Below, in pieces: positions 9,287 to 18,400 of a stretch of 64,000 nucleotides of DNA. Source of the DNA: Bacteroidales bacterium UBA2287 (lineage in GTDB: Bacteria > Bacteroidota > Bacteroidia > Bacteroidales > Tenuifilaceae); contig DDWL01000066.1 of the NCBI GenBank assembly GCA_002345675.1, positions 163,191-227,190 on the forward strand. The letters run 5' to 3'. Below the pieces are notes generated by a model. It saw nothing but the letters and a program-made list of their open reading frames with translations, searched no databases and was not told the DNA's origin. Made by a program: the position numbers and the translations under genes. Position 1 is the stretch's first letter. Each line of letters starts with the position of its first letter.

Positions 9287-9511
9287 ATGAGTAAAGAACA
9301 AGCAAATAACCCCCTTCATGGCAAAACGTTGGAAATGATTTTAACTCATTTGGTAAACCTTTTTGGATGGGAAGAGTTGGCGAGTATTATCAATATAAAC
9401 TGCTTTAAAAGTAATCCCAGTATTAAGTCGAGCCTAACATTCCTTCGGAAAACCCCTTGGGCTCGCGAAAAAGTTGAGCAGCTTTACCTGAAAACAATTG
9501 GAGCAAAATAA
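9287..9511 (+). CDS. VF530-family DNA-binding protein (DUF2132)
   Basis: 74 aa, full family length. It contains the family signature NPLHGKTLEMIL ... GWEELASIININCF ... NPSIKSSLTFLRKTPWARE. VF530 proteins are small helical proteins with reported DNA binding; their cellular role is not established. The gene stands alone between two repeat-rich gaps. Confidence 0.9.
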   Translation: MSKEQANNPLHGKTLEMILTHLVNLFGWEELASIININCFKSNPSIKSSLTFLRKTPWAREKVEQLYLKTIGAK

Positions 9512-9654
9512 GGTATCAATTACTCTCTGCCTACCAGAGACTGTTTGTATTTTGTTTGTTTCATAGCTGTCAATAACTATCCATAGCCTTCGGTCTAAGA
9601 AGCATTTATCTGGTATTCAACATCAATTTGGTGATAAAAAAGTAATGCTTATTT

Positions 9655-9878
9655 TAGCTACGGTGTAGCTAACTGTTTATAGAAACAATTACGATTATTA
9701 ACCAAGAGCTCCATAGGAGCGCACTGTTAATATGACACACGAGTTTGCAAACTCAGCCCTGCCTACGTGCCATCACTTCGGCCGATAGAGAAGCTTAACA
9801 ATCATTCACAGAGCGCTCCTATGGAGCTTTGATGCTTTGATAAATATCTACTATAAACAGAAGGCCCCGCTGGGGCAA
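9655..9878. repeat. Composite palindrome element with CTGTTTATAG inverted pair
   Basis: TAGCTAC-GGT-GTAGCTA (9655-9671), CTGTTTATAG (9673-9682), GCTCC-ATA-GGAGC (9708-9720), GCTCC-TAT-GGAGC (9815-9827), CTATAAACAG (9851-9860, exact inverse of 9673-9682) and GCCCC-GCT-GGGGC (9864-9876). The right ~70 bp recurs inverted at 57908-57981. It shares the TGTTTATAG framing with the blocks at 1729 and 3781. It occupies most of the 441-bp gap 9512-9952; no gene is seen there. Confidence 0.8.
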
Positions 9879-9952
9879 GTTGAAAATATTACATTTTAAA
9901 TTTAACCTGACGATTTGGGATACTATTGAGGCATAGCAACTGTTCAAATGTT

Positions 9953-10426
9953 TTACAGCAAAGGCTTTAATTCCTCAAGGTAGTCGTACTGCAAGTCCTC
10001 ATGAAGGTTTGTCATTGCTTTTTTAATTCTCTGTATTTGCCTTGCATAAATATTGCCAAGGGCTGTGTTTGTGTGCAAGGGCAATTCAGTTCTTCGTAAT
10101 TTTGAGCAGAAATATATGAGTAAATCAAGTTCGGTTTGCTTCGACCCCGAATATTTAATGTACTTATTAACTGTTCGAAGAATTTTGCGAAGCGTTTTTT
10201 TTGCAAGGTATAAATTGTTTTTATTCACATCGCCAAAGAGTTCATCTACTTGGTTCTTAACCTCTTTTACGTATAGCTGTTCGTCGTACGATTCGAATAA
10301 AAGGTAGGTAAGTAACTCTTTGTTTTCCTTTTTGTATTTGGCTAATTTAACACACAACTCTATTACCTGTTGTGATTGCAAAGTATTAAGCTCCGATTTA
10401 AGTTCTTTTAGCGATACGGTTTTCAT
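9953..10426 (-). CDS. Hypothetical protein, ywbE neighbour
   Basis: 157 aa, soluble, predicted mostly helical (SLKELKSELNTLQSQQVIEL ... YKKENKELLTYLLFES). No signal peptide or membrane segment and no motif I recognise. It starts 16 bp after the ywbE stop, so the two genes are probably cotranscribed. Lysine-rich composition is typical of a cytoplasmic protein. Function unknown. Confidence 0.72.
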   Translation of the reverse strand: MKTVSLKELKSELNTLQSQQVIELCVKLAKYKKENKELLTYLLFESYDEQLYVKEVKNQVDELFGDVNKNNLYLAKKTLRKILRTVNKYIKYSGSKQTELDLLIYFCSKLRRTELPLHTNTALGNIYARQIQRIKKAMTNLHEDLQYDYLEELKPLL

Positions 10427-10442
10427 TAATAGTAACTATTAC

Positions 10443-10634
10443 CTATTTAACTGCTTTAACCCTTCCAACTTCACCAGTTGTAAGTCGCACTTTTATACCG
10501 TGGGGGTGGTATAAACTTTTGGTAAGAATGTCCTGAACAATACCTTCGGTAGTACTTCCCGATACTTGATTCTCTTTAATTACAATGCTCACTTTGCTAC
10601 CAACTTTAACATCGCTTCTGTTTTGCCCTTTCAT
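10443..10634 (-). CDS. ywbE: YwbE family protein (DUF2196)
   Basis: 63 aa from the ATG at 10634; the frame extends 8 codons upstream, but the family begins at MKGQNRSDVKVG. The characteristic core is VSIVIKENQ...STTEGIVQDILT...HPHGIKVRLTTGEVGRVK. YwbE proteins are short, KOW-like basic proteins of unknown function. First gene of a probable two-gene operon with the 157-aa gene downstream. Confidence 0.88.
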   Translation of the reverse strand: MKGQNRSDVKVGSKVSIVIKENQVSGSTTEGIVQDILTKSLYHPHGIKVRLTTGEVGRVKAVK

Positions 10635-10854
10635 AGCTACTAAATTTATTTTTTGCAAAGAAACGATATTTTATTGAAGTGTAGTTGATATGGGAAATGA
10701 AAGGTATTTGAGAGAGCACTTATAAAACATGCCAGTTTTTTTAATCGTCTATATTTCAGGGTGGCAATTTGTTGCTTTTTCTATTTCTCGCAAATCTCGT
10801 AGGTTTACGCAGAATATGATTTTAATTGTTTTTTTCATTATTTAAAACTTTAGC

Positions 10855-11358
10855 CTAAACCCAAAAAACAGGAAGTTCTGCTTGCATAAAATCAAGATCT
10901 TCGGATCTTTTAAAACCTATTATTTCGTACATCATCCATGCCGTCTGCATTGCTTTTGTTGTATGAATAATAACTTGCCCAAGTTTCTTCTTTTTGGCTT
11001 TTTCAATGCATGTTAGTGTTAAAAGTTTTCCAAGACCCAATCCTCTAGCGTCATAATTTACTGCCAACAGCCTGAATCCCGCAGCGTTTTTCTCTTTTGT
11101 TGCTGTTCCTCCAGAGCCATAGAATTGCATGTCGCCAAAGTAAACCACAGCTCCATTTATTTTTCCCTCAATTGAAACTGCTACTAGCAGTTCTGTATCT
11201 GGCTTATTAGGGAAGTCGCCAATATTTTCGAGCATTTTGTAATACAGAGGTTGCTCGCTTGGTTTTGGAAAACCATCTAATTGTGAATACACCTGAATCA
11301 TAAGCTCGCCAGTCGCTTTAAATTCCTCGGGTTTTGCATTTCTTATTACGTATGACAT
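10855..11358 (-). CDS. GNAT family N-acetyltransferase
   Basis: 167 aa. The GNAT fold shows as the N-terminal IRNAKPEEFKATGELMIQVY, motif A with the acetyl-CoA pyrophosphate loop ARGLGLGKLLTLTCIEKAKK, and the closing helix MYEIIGFKR. It likely transfers an acetyl group from acetyl-CoA to an amine substrate that cannot be named. It is divergent from the marR gene across a 77-bp region with a palindromic operator candidate, so it is a likely target of that MarR protein. Confidence 0.87.
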   Translation of the reverse strand: MSYVIRNAKPEEFKATGELMIQVYSQLDGFPKPSEQPLYYKMLENIGDFPNKPDTELLVAVSIEGKINGAVVYFGDMQFYGSGGTATKEKNAAGFRLLAVNYDARGLGLGKLLTLTCIEKAKKKKLGQVIIHTTKAMQTAWMMYEIIGFKRSEDLDFMQAELPVFWV

Positions 11359-11397
11359 AAATGTGGCTTTTAATATTTTGTGTAAAAGTAAAATAAA

Positions 11398-11416
11398 TAG
11401 TTGACAATGTCAACTA
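11398..11416. promoter_or_regulatory. Operator-like palindrome between GNAT and marR
   Basis: TAGTTGAC-AAT-GTCAACTA, a perfect 8-bp inverted repeat, just upstream of a -7-like TATTTTTA that precedes marR and within the divergent promoter region. Size and position suit binding of a MarR dimer and joint control of both genes; this is inferred. Confidence 0.6.
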
Positions 11417-11435
11417 AAATTTATATTTTTACTGC

Positions 11436-11864
11436 ATGAAAAAACAAACCATTGAAGAGGTAAGGGCTTTTAATAGGATTTACACAGTGTTTATGGGGAT
11501 CCTAAATAAAAGTTACTTAAAAAGTAATTTCTCGCTTATTGAAGTGCGTGTAATGCATGCTGCCAATAATAAAGATGGAATTATGCCGTCGGAAATTGTT
11601 GCATTGTTGAATATTGATAAAAGCTATTTAAGCAGAATTGTAGCTAGCTTGGAAAAAAGGAATATTATTATAAAAACGAAATCGCCCAAAGATGGGAGAT
11701 CTGTGAGGATATCCATTACTGAGTTTGGACAGAAAGAGTTTGAAAAACTCAACCAAGCCTCCAATGTTCAAATCGAAGGACTTCTTTCAACGCTGAATGA
11801 GAGGGACTGTGAACAGCTTATAAAAAGTATGTCGGAAATTAGAATGATTCTTGAAAAGAAGTAG
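11436..11864 (+). CDS. MarR family transcriptional regulator
   Basis: 142 aa, typical MarR length. The winged helix-turn-helix is at ~48-100 (MPSEIVALLNIDKSYLSRIV, KSPKDGRSVRISITEFGQ wing), between N- and C-terminal dimerisation helices. It likely represses itself and the divergent acetyltransferase through the palindrome at 11398-11416. The effector is unknown. Confidence 0.9.
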   Translation: MKKQTIEEVRAFNRIYTVFMGILNKSYLKSNFSLIEVRVMHAANNKDGIMPSEIVALLNIDKSYLSRIVASLEKRNIIIKTKSPKDGRSVRISITEFGQKEFEKLNQASNVQIEGLLSTLNERDCEQLIKSMSEIRMILEKK

Positions 11865-11909
11865 GTTACAAGATGTTCGAAAGAATACTTGTAAGACTTT
11901 GTAGTTTTT

Positions 11910-12719
11910 TTAATTCTTCAAACTCATCTTTTCAATATTGCTTATTAGCCAACCTGAGTTGGTGGTTGTTCGGTTAAACTCTTCGACAGTTATTTTCCAA
12001 CCCGGAAATGAAATATAGTACACTACATTTTCGATGGTTTGAATTTTTATTCGATTTTTTGCCGCTTCGGTTAAAAACAGCATTGTAGAATTGGTTGCCA
12101 ACGTAGTTGAAAAGTAATAGATTGGGTTGGTTTGCCCATTAATTTTTTTTGTATTTATAAAGCTGGTTTCGTGACTGTTGGGTGCAATAAAATGAGTTCG
12201 TAAGCTGTCGCCAATTGCTGCAAAGCAGTCGGTTTCAACACTGCTAATAACCCACTTTGCCGAGCGATCGTGAAGTACTTCGGGAGTTAGCTCCACTTTA
12301 GCCTTTTGGGGTTTGCCAAAATACATAAAGTTAACAATGGTGTAAGCCTTAACCTGCTCGCTAAACAGGGTAATTGTTTTTGAGTTGTTGGGCTCATCGA
12401 TAAAGGCAATAAATTCGCTGCACAAAACCCTATAGGATGAATCGTTTGGGTTTGTTAGCCGTTCATCCTCTGAATTAAAGAGGTAGAATATATAGTTTGC
12501 ACGTGGAATTTTTTGTGCAAACTCGTCTGAAATGGAGTTTCCTTTCCAGTCGGTTTTGTAGTTGAACCTGTCGACAAACTCGCCAAACTGCTTCACCTGA
12601 AGGTGGTATTCGGCAGGCGTTCGAAGAGACGCGCTTACATTAAAACTCTTTTGAGCATTTAAATTTAAACTTATTGCTAAGAGAATTAAACCAAAGAAAA
12701 GAAAAATTGCTCGACTCAT
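11910..12719 (-). CDS. Exported hypothetical protein (NTF2-like modules suspected)
   Basis: 269 aa with a clear signal peptide (residues ~1-22, AISLNLNA-QK). The mature part has no motif I can name; its alternating beta strands and a helix with YNYKTDW-like aromatics resemble NTF2-like modules also suspected in the two upstream genes. It is the last gene of the minus-strand series that begins with the giant T9SS protein, but a palindromic element (12724-12822) separates it from the 208-aa gene, so cotranscription is uncertain. Probably periplasmic. Confidence 0.7.
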   Translation of the reverse strand: MSRAIFLFFGLILLAISLNLNAQKSFNVSASLRTPAEYHLQVKQFGEFVDRFNYKTDWKGNSISDEFAQKIPRANYIFYLFNSEDERLTNPNDSSYRVLCSEFIAFIDEPNNSKTITLFSEQVKAYTIVNFMYFGKPQKAKVELTPEVLHDRSAKWVISSVETDCFAAIGDSLRTHFIAPNSHETSFINTKKINGQTNPIYYFSTTLATNSTMLFLTEAAKNRIKIQTIENVVYYISFPGWKITVEEFNRTTTNSGWLISNIEKMSLKN

Positions 12720-12723
12720 TGAG

Positions 12724-12822
12724 AAATTGTTTAAGTTTTTATTAGTAATAATTAGTGTAGCAAAAACCCACGCCCCGATAAATATTAGGACGTGGCTATT
12801 GTAAAAATAAAATTTAAACAGA
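12724..12822. repeat. GTTTAAA-bordered hairpin element, degenerate copy
   Basis: AAATTGTTTAA (12724-12734) and AATTTAAACAGA (12811-12822) are imperfect inverted ends around a decayed CCACGCCCCGATAAATATT...GGACGTGG hairpin. Same layout as 59039-59146 and 59741-59841. Confidence 0.65.
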
Positions 12823-12829
12823 CTCTGAA

Positions 12830-13456
12830 TTAAACCTTTTTAGTTTCGGTAGCCTTAATGTTGCCAAGGAAAACCCTCCATTTTTTCTCGTTAAAGAACT
12901 TGTCCTCAACTAGGTCGATTACAATTTCGATTTCCTTTTTGGTTACATCTTTATACACCAAATTGTCGCCAGTAAAACCTGTAAATTCCTGTATAACAGT
13001 GGCCGACGAGTAGTAGCGCCCATCGGGACCCTTTGTAAAGCTCGAAATGTAAACCAGGTCGTAAAACTTAATAACCACTGTGGTATATGGAAGCGATTTA
13101 AGGCGCGCAAGGTATTTTTCCATTGTACGCGATTGAATGTTAACCGAACCGTCGGGCATAATAACCGATGTTTGCATTTCGGCACCTTTGAAGAATAGTT
13201 TCAATGCTTCTTTTTCGGCCATGCTGCGCCTTTCGGCTGGTTGATCCTTGCTGCCAATGGTTACAATGTGCTGCTGAAACTCTTCAACCTTTTGCTTGGT
13301 TTGCTCTTTAAAAATTTCAATGTCGGAATCGGAAAGGTCAATTTCATCAACTATTTTAGCCTCTTTGCTGCTTGCAGCAGTTTTTAGTGGTTCTTGAGCA
13401 TAATTTGAAATGAAAAAACCAATAAAGACTAAAGTAAGTAAGTGTTTCATATTCAT
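12830..13456 (-). CDS. Exported hypothetical protein, operon with OM barrel protein
   Basis: 208 aa with a signal peptide (MKHLLTLVFIGFFISNYA-Q); a second possible ATG lies two codons in. The mature protein starts with a helical, Glu/Lys-rich region (IEIFKEQTKQKVEEFQQHI), then an alpha+beta domain (KEALKLFFKGAEMQTS ... WRVFLGNIK) whose order resembles an NTF2-like fold. The start lies 19 bp after the stop of the 640-aa barrel protein, so they are cotranscribed. Likely periplasmic; function unknown. Confidence 0.75.
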   Translation of the reverse strand: MNMKHLLTLVFIGFFISNYAQEPLKTAASSKEAKIVDEIDLSDSDIEIFKEQTKQKVEEFQQHIVTIGSKDQPAERRSMAEKEALKLFFKGAEMQTSVIMPDGSVNIQSRTMEKYLARLKSLPYTTVVIKFYDLVYISSFTKGPDGRYYSSATVIQEFTGFTGDNLVYKDVTKKEIEIVIDLVEDKFFNEKKWRVFLGNIKATETKKV

Positions 13457-13475
13457 ATAATTGAATGTTATTATA

Positions 13476-15398
13476 TTAAAACTTGTAGTTCACTCCAAAC
13501 TTAACACCATATTTTGAAACCGCAACCTTTTTTGCAGCCGATGTAACCCCAAAAGCATCTGTATAATCTTTTGTATTCGAAAGGCTAGTTAATCCCCATG
13601 TAACTTCGGGCCCAAAATACAGAGTTGTAAAATAGTTTATTGGCCAGCTAATTCCAATTGCCGTTCTTGCAGAAAAAAGAACTCCCGCTGCGTTACTTTT
13701 TCCATTACTGTCGATTGTGCTACGGGTAATAAAGCCAAATTCAGGAGCGCTAATAGTTTGTAATCCAATAGGGTACTGCTCGTAGTAGCCCGAAGTAGCA
13801 AAATTGCCTGAAGTAGCATAGGCTGAGTTTATATTAAAGGAGGCAACTAAGCCTGCTTCAACAAAAATGCCCCACTTTTCGGGATTGCTGTTGCTATGAA
13901 ATGTAAAGGTGATGGGTACCGAAAGATAACCGAAGCTTAGTAGCGAGTCGTAAGCTGCTGCAACATTCTTTAGGTAAAGTTCTTCGTTTACATCGGCAAA
14001 GTACTCGGTGCTTCGAAAGTTGCCATATAGCGAAGCATTTGCGCTAAAGCTACTGTAGCCTAGACCAAATGTTAAACCAGCACGATTGTGAAAGTACCAT
14101 GTGGCCAGTGCTTCGGCGTTAAGTGCATTTTTGCCACTTTGATTCCACGAAAGTAATGAGCTACTCATTAAGTTTTGGTCGCTGTAACTCGAAACCCCAC
14201 CTGATATTGCGAATCCAATGTATAAACCCTTTCTTTTCAGTGAAGTAATCGATTTTTGTGGAAGTTCAATTGAAGTACTTGCCGATTGATTGTTGTAAAG
14301 GTTAACACCAAACTTGTCGATACTGGTAAGTTTAAAGTTTTTAAATGTATTCTCGGAGCGCTCGAACGAAACCTTAAAGTCGTACTTTGAGTTGTCGCGA
14401 TGGATGGTTTTGCCCATATACTTGCCCGAAAAAAACTTGTCGATATACCCGTTTATGTAATACTTTTCGTTCCCTTCGGGAATAACCTTGCCGTACTGAG
14501 CCGAGTCGATATTCATTCCAATGTTTCGGATACCCTCGGGGTACGAAGTTTCGATATTTTGCTGGTAATCGGCCACGCTAACCCATCGGTTTTGTGGATC
14601 GGGTTCAATATCGTTTGCCACCTTTAGGGTCGAATCCTTAAAAAGTCCCATAAACGAAATGCGGTAGTACGACTTGTCCTCGCCACTCTCCTTTGGGTCT
14701 GATATAAGATTAAGGAAGTTAATGTAGTCGTTTAGCAGGTAGCGCGTTTGATCCTTAACAAGCTGCATCTCTTTTTCGGAGAATTCCACACTTTTTACTT
14801 CGGCCAGCATTTTCGAATCGTACGATAGGTTTGCCTTTTTACTACTTCGTACACCAGCAATTTTGTAGTTTTCGAAGCTATTCCCCTTTTGAAAGAATGC
14901 TATACGAAAAAGGAGTTCCTCGGTGTTGCTGTTTTGCTGGCGGTTAATGTAGTTACCATTAATGCTCTTCTGCGTCATAATGTCAACGGTAAAAATATCG
15001 TTGCCATGCGAAATAATATTACCAGCTTTTAGGTTTTTAAAGTCGAGGGCTATTTTCATTCCGTCGGGATACCAAAGTAGCATATTGGCCACGTAGGTTT
15101 CCAACTCGTAAGCTTCGCTAAGTTTATACGAAGGGTCGAGATCGTTGAAAATAATAGCCTTGCGGCTAACAAATTGGTCGATAAGTCTTTGGCTAACCTT
15201 GTTGAGTTCATCAGCATTGTCCATAATTTCGGCCATTTGGTTGGTGAGCTGTTCGTAGTTGCTAAGTACTTTTATGGCTTCGTTGTAAATAATAGCCTTT
15301 TGTTTATCCGAAATTTCGCTGGAGAATACTGAGCTCCCCATTGAAACTATCACCAGCACTAGCGCGAAGCTGAAAGTGCGTATTTTAAGTGTATTCAT
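13476..15398 (-). CDS. Outer membrane beta-barrel protein with N-terminal periplasmic domains
   Basis: 640 aa. Signal peptide at 1-27 (FSFALVLVIVSMGSSVFS). Residues ~30-385 are soluble, with a helical start and probably two NTF2-like units (KAIIFNDLDPSYKLSEAYELE; ...YINGYIDKFFSGKY). Residues ~390-640 are alternating amphipathic strands ending in aromatic Phe (KYGVKFGVNYKF), typical of an outer-membrane barrel. The gene starts 16 bp after the stop of the giant T9SS gene. By analogy with the SprB/SprF arrangement it may help export or anchor the giant protein, but it does not look like a PorP/SprF family member; that role is inference. Confidence 0.8.
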   Translation of the reverse strand: MNTLKIRTFSFALVLVIVSMGSSVFSSEISDKQKAIIYNEAIKVLSNYEQLTNQMAEIMDNADELNKVSQRLIDQFVSRKAIIFNDLDPSYKLSEAYELETYVANMLLWYPDGMKIALDFKNLKAGNIISHGNDIFTVDIMTQKSINGNYINRQQNSNTEELLFRIAFFQKGNSFENYKIAGVRSSKKANLSYDSKMLAEVKSVEFSEKEMQLVKDQTRYLLNDYINFLNLISDPKESGEDKSYYRISFMGLFKDSTLKVANDIEPDPQNRWVSVADYQQNIETSYPEGIRNIGMNIDSAQYGKVIPEGNEKYYINGYIDKFFSGKYMGKTIHRDNSKYDFKVSFERSENTFKNFKLTSIDKFGVNLYNNQSASTSIELPQKSITSLKRKGLYIGFAISGGVSSYSDQNLMSSSLLSWNQSGKNALNAEALATWYFHNRAGLTFGLGYSSFSANASLYGNFRSTEYFADVNEELYLKNVAAAYDSLLSFGYLSVPITFTFHSNSNPEKWGIFVEAGLVASFNINSAYATSGNFATSGYYEQYPIGLQTISAPEFGFITRSTIDSNGKSNAAGVLFSARTAIGISWPINYFTTLYFGPEVTWGLTSLSNTKDYTDAFGVTSAAKKVAVSKYGVKFGVNYKF

Positions 15399-15414
15399 AC
15401 TAGTATTTAGGCTA

Positions 15415-18400
15415 TTACAGTTTTACAATTTTTTTAACTACAACGCTGTCGAGGTATTTAATTCTGCAGTAGTAAACCCCGCTTGGCTTATCGGCAAGCT
15501 CGACAGTAAATCCGTTTGTGTTTTCAATTTCGAATTTTGCGAATACTTTTCCTAAAGCATCGAGAATTTCAACCTCAATTTTTTCAAGCTGCAGTTTATC
15601 GAAAGAAATGTAAGTTGAATTTATAGTTGGGTTTGGATATGCAGCAACTTCGCTATTTGTTATGTAACTAGCCGCAAAGTTGAGCGATGGTGCGGCAATG
15701 TTAACAATATTGCTGGCCGAGTAGCACTCACTACCCTCGTTAATTTCTACATAGTAATCGCCGTAGTTTCGGTTTGCAACGTACTGGTGCGCTTTTGCTC
15801 CAACAATTAGTTGATTGTTGTAGAACCAGCGGTAGTCGGTTGCAGCAATATTGCTACAGCCAAGAATCCAAACATTTGGTCCACGGGCGTTAAGTGTTGG
15901 CTTGGCCGGAGCTGGTTTTGTTGTAAGGGTTAAAATGTCCGATTCGTTAGCACATCCTCCCGCTCTTGCTTCAACATTATAGTCGCCAGCAATTAGTTTA
16001 CCTGCATAAATTGGCGAAGTTGCCCCATTAATGCTTATTCCCGAACGCTTCCATTGGTAGTTTAATTCTGGAACCTCATTCGTTACAAGCAGCTCAACTT
16101 TGGTTCCAAAACAGAAATGGGTATTATTTGTAGCTTCTGAAATTGTAGGCTTACTTGGGAGTTCATTAATGGTTACCTGTACAGTTTGACTAAAAATATT
16201 GCAGATATTATTAGTATTGGTTAACTGAATTTTATAGCTGCCGCTTTGTGTTGCAGAGTAGCTATTGGAAGTTGCATTTTCAATGGCTTCATTGTTTCGA
16301 TACCATTGGAAGTATGGATTTGAATTAGAATTTACTGAGAAGTTTACACTAGTTCCGCTACAAACATTGGTTTCGCCGTAATTAAATGATGATATTGAAG
16401 GAAGCGGGTTTCTTGTTAAAGCAACTGCGGGAGAGGTTGCGCTACACAAAGCGCTATTTTCTACCTTTACCCTATAGTTACCACTTTCGGTTGCAACCAG
16501 TTGATTGCTATTGGTGCCAATGATATTGTTACCCAAAAGCCATTGGTAGGTTAACACATTAGATTGACTGGTTTTTAACAAAATGCTGTTGCCTTCGCAA
16601 AAGTTTGTTGAAGTTGGGGGGTCGATTGTTGGTGTGTCTGGCGTATCGTTAACAACTACATCGATAGGCTGGCTAAAAATATTGCAACTGTTACTTGTAT
16701 TAATTAGCTGAATTTTATAGCTGCCGCTTTGTGTTGCAGAGTAGCTATTGGAAGTTGCATTTTCAATGGCTTCATTGTTTCGATACCACTGGAAGTATGG
16801 ATTTGAAATAGAACTTGCTGTGAAATTTACGCTAGTGCCCCTACAAACATTAGTTTCGCCGTGGCTAAACGATGATAGGATAGGCAGCGGATTTCGAGTT
16901 ACCGAAACCACATCGGTTGAAGTGGCATAGCAATTTACGTTATTTGCATACGTTTTTCCAACTCGTAAGCTGTAATTACCCGATTCGGTGGCTACTAAGC
17001 TGTTCGAGCCAGTTGCATAATCGGTAGTTCCTCGAAGCCAAGTGTAGCTGTCGGCCACTACGTTAGTACTCAGCGTAATGCTTTCGCCAGCGCAGAAAGT
17101 GGTAGATTGTTCGTCGTAACTTATGGCTGGAATTCCTGGTGATTCATTTACTGTTACTGTTTTTACTTCCGATTCGGCCCAACACATGGAGGAAAGGTTA
17201 TTGGTAACAATTACCTTATAATTGGCCGAAACGGATTTAATTTTAATGGTATTTGTTCTGTGGACAACCTCCCCATCGCGTTGCCATGCGTAGCTGTAAT
17301 TTTCGTTATAAGGAACAGAATAAATTACGCTATCGCCTAGGCAAAAACTGTTACTTCCATACTCGAGCGTTAGGTTGGTGTTAGGAGTAGTGGTAATAAC
17401 AACATTTTGGCTTTTTACTGCCGTGCATCCGTTATTTGCAGTTGCGTTTAATGTTATTGTGTAATTTCCTATTGATGGGTAAATGTGACTGTCTGGGGAT
17501 CCATAGTTTGAAGTTTGGTTGTCGCCAAAATTCCATAGCCAAGTTTCAACGACTAAGCCATTGGTAGGAGGAGTAACAATAATAGTTGCGGCTAAACCTG
17601 AGCAAACATCGCTTACATTGAATGTTACATTTGGAATGGGTTTTACTTTAACTGTATTAAAAATAGTGTCAGTTTTACCCGAGTTATTTGTAGCAACAAG
17701 CCGAACTAAGAATTCGCCAGAATTTTGATAAACATGTTGTGGATTCTGATCTGTATTAAACGATGAGTTATCGCCAAAATTCCATTGCCAGGCAACAATT
17801 CCATCGTAAGCCACCGAATTATCGGTAAATTGAGTTGCATTGCCCAAACAAACCGTATCGGCAGTAAAAAAGGCTTGAACTGGTTTTATTTGCAACGAAT
17901 CAATCCTAGACCATTGGCCTCCTTTGTACCCTCCATCTACAGCTTGCACTTGCCAGTAGTAATATTTACCATCATCTAAATCGGGCAAATTGAAAATTTT
18001 GTAAAAGTCGTTTAAGCCGGTATTGCCCATTTGGGGAACTGTACGTTTTTTAAAACCTACTGAATTAACAAAATGGGGTGCGTATAGATTTAAACTGTCT
18101 TTCGAAGTTCCAACCCTTATGTTGTAACTCATGGTGGTTATGGGGGTTTCGTCGGTTGAAACGCCATCCCAACTTATGAGCACCCCTCCACGAAGAGGTT
18201 CTTTTTTAAGGTTAGTTGGGGCAATGGCTGTATTGTTAGGTTCAAAACTACCAGCGCGCATAATAGTATTATTGGTATATAATTTAGTATAAACAACTTG
18301 ACCGTTTTTACCTGTAATTACATAATCTAAATCTCCATCATTATTATAATCGCCAAATGCGGATGCACTAATGCCGGAACCAATCAAGCCTGTTTGATTA

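Noticed and set aside
13476..15398. Assignment of the barrel protein as PorP/SprF
   Set aside because: Its long soluble N-terminal half does not fit that family; only gene order is reminiscent.
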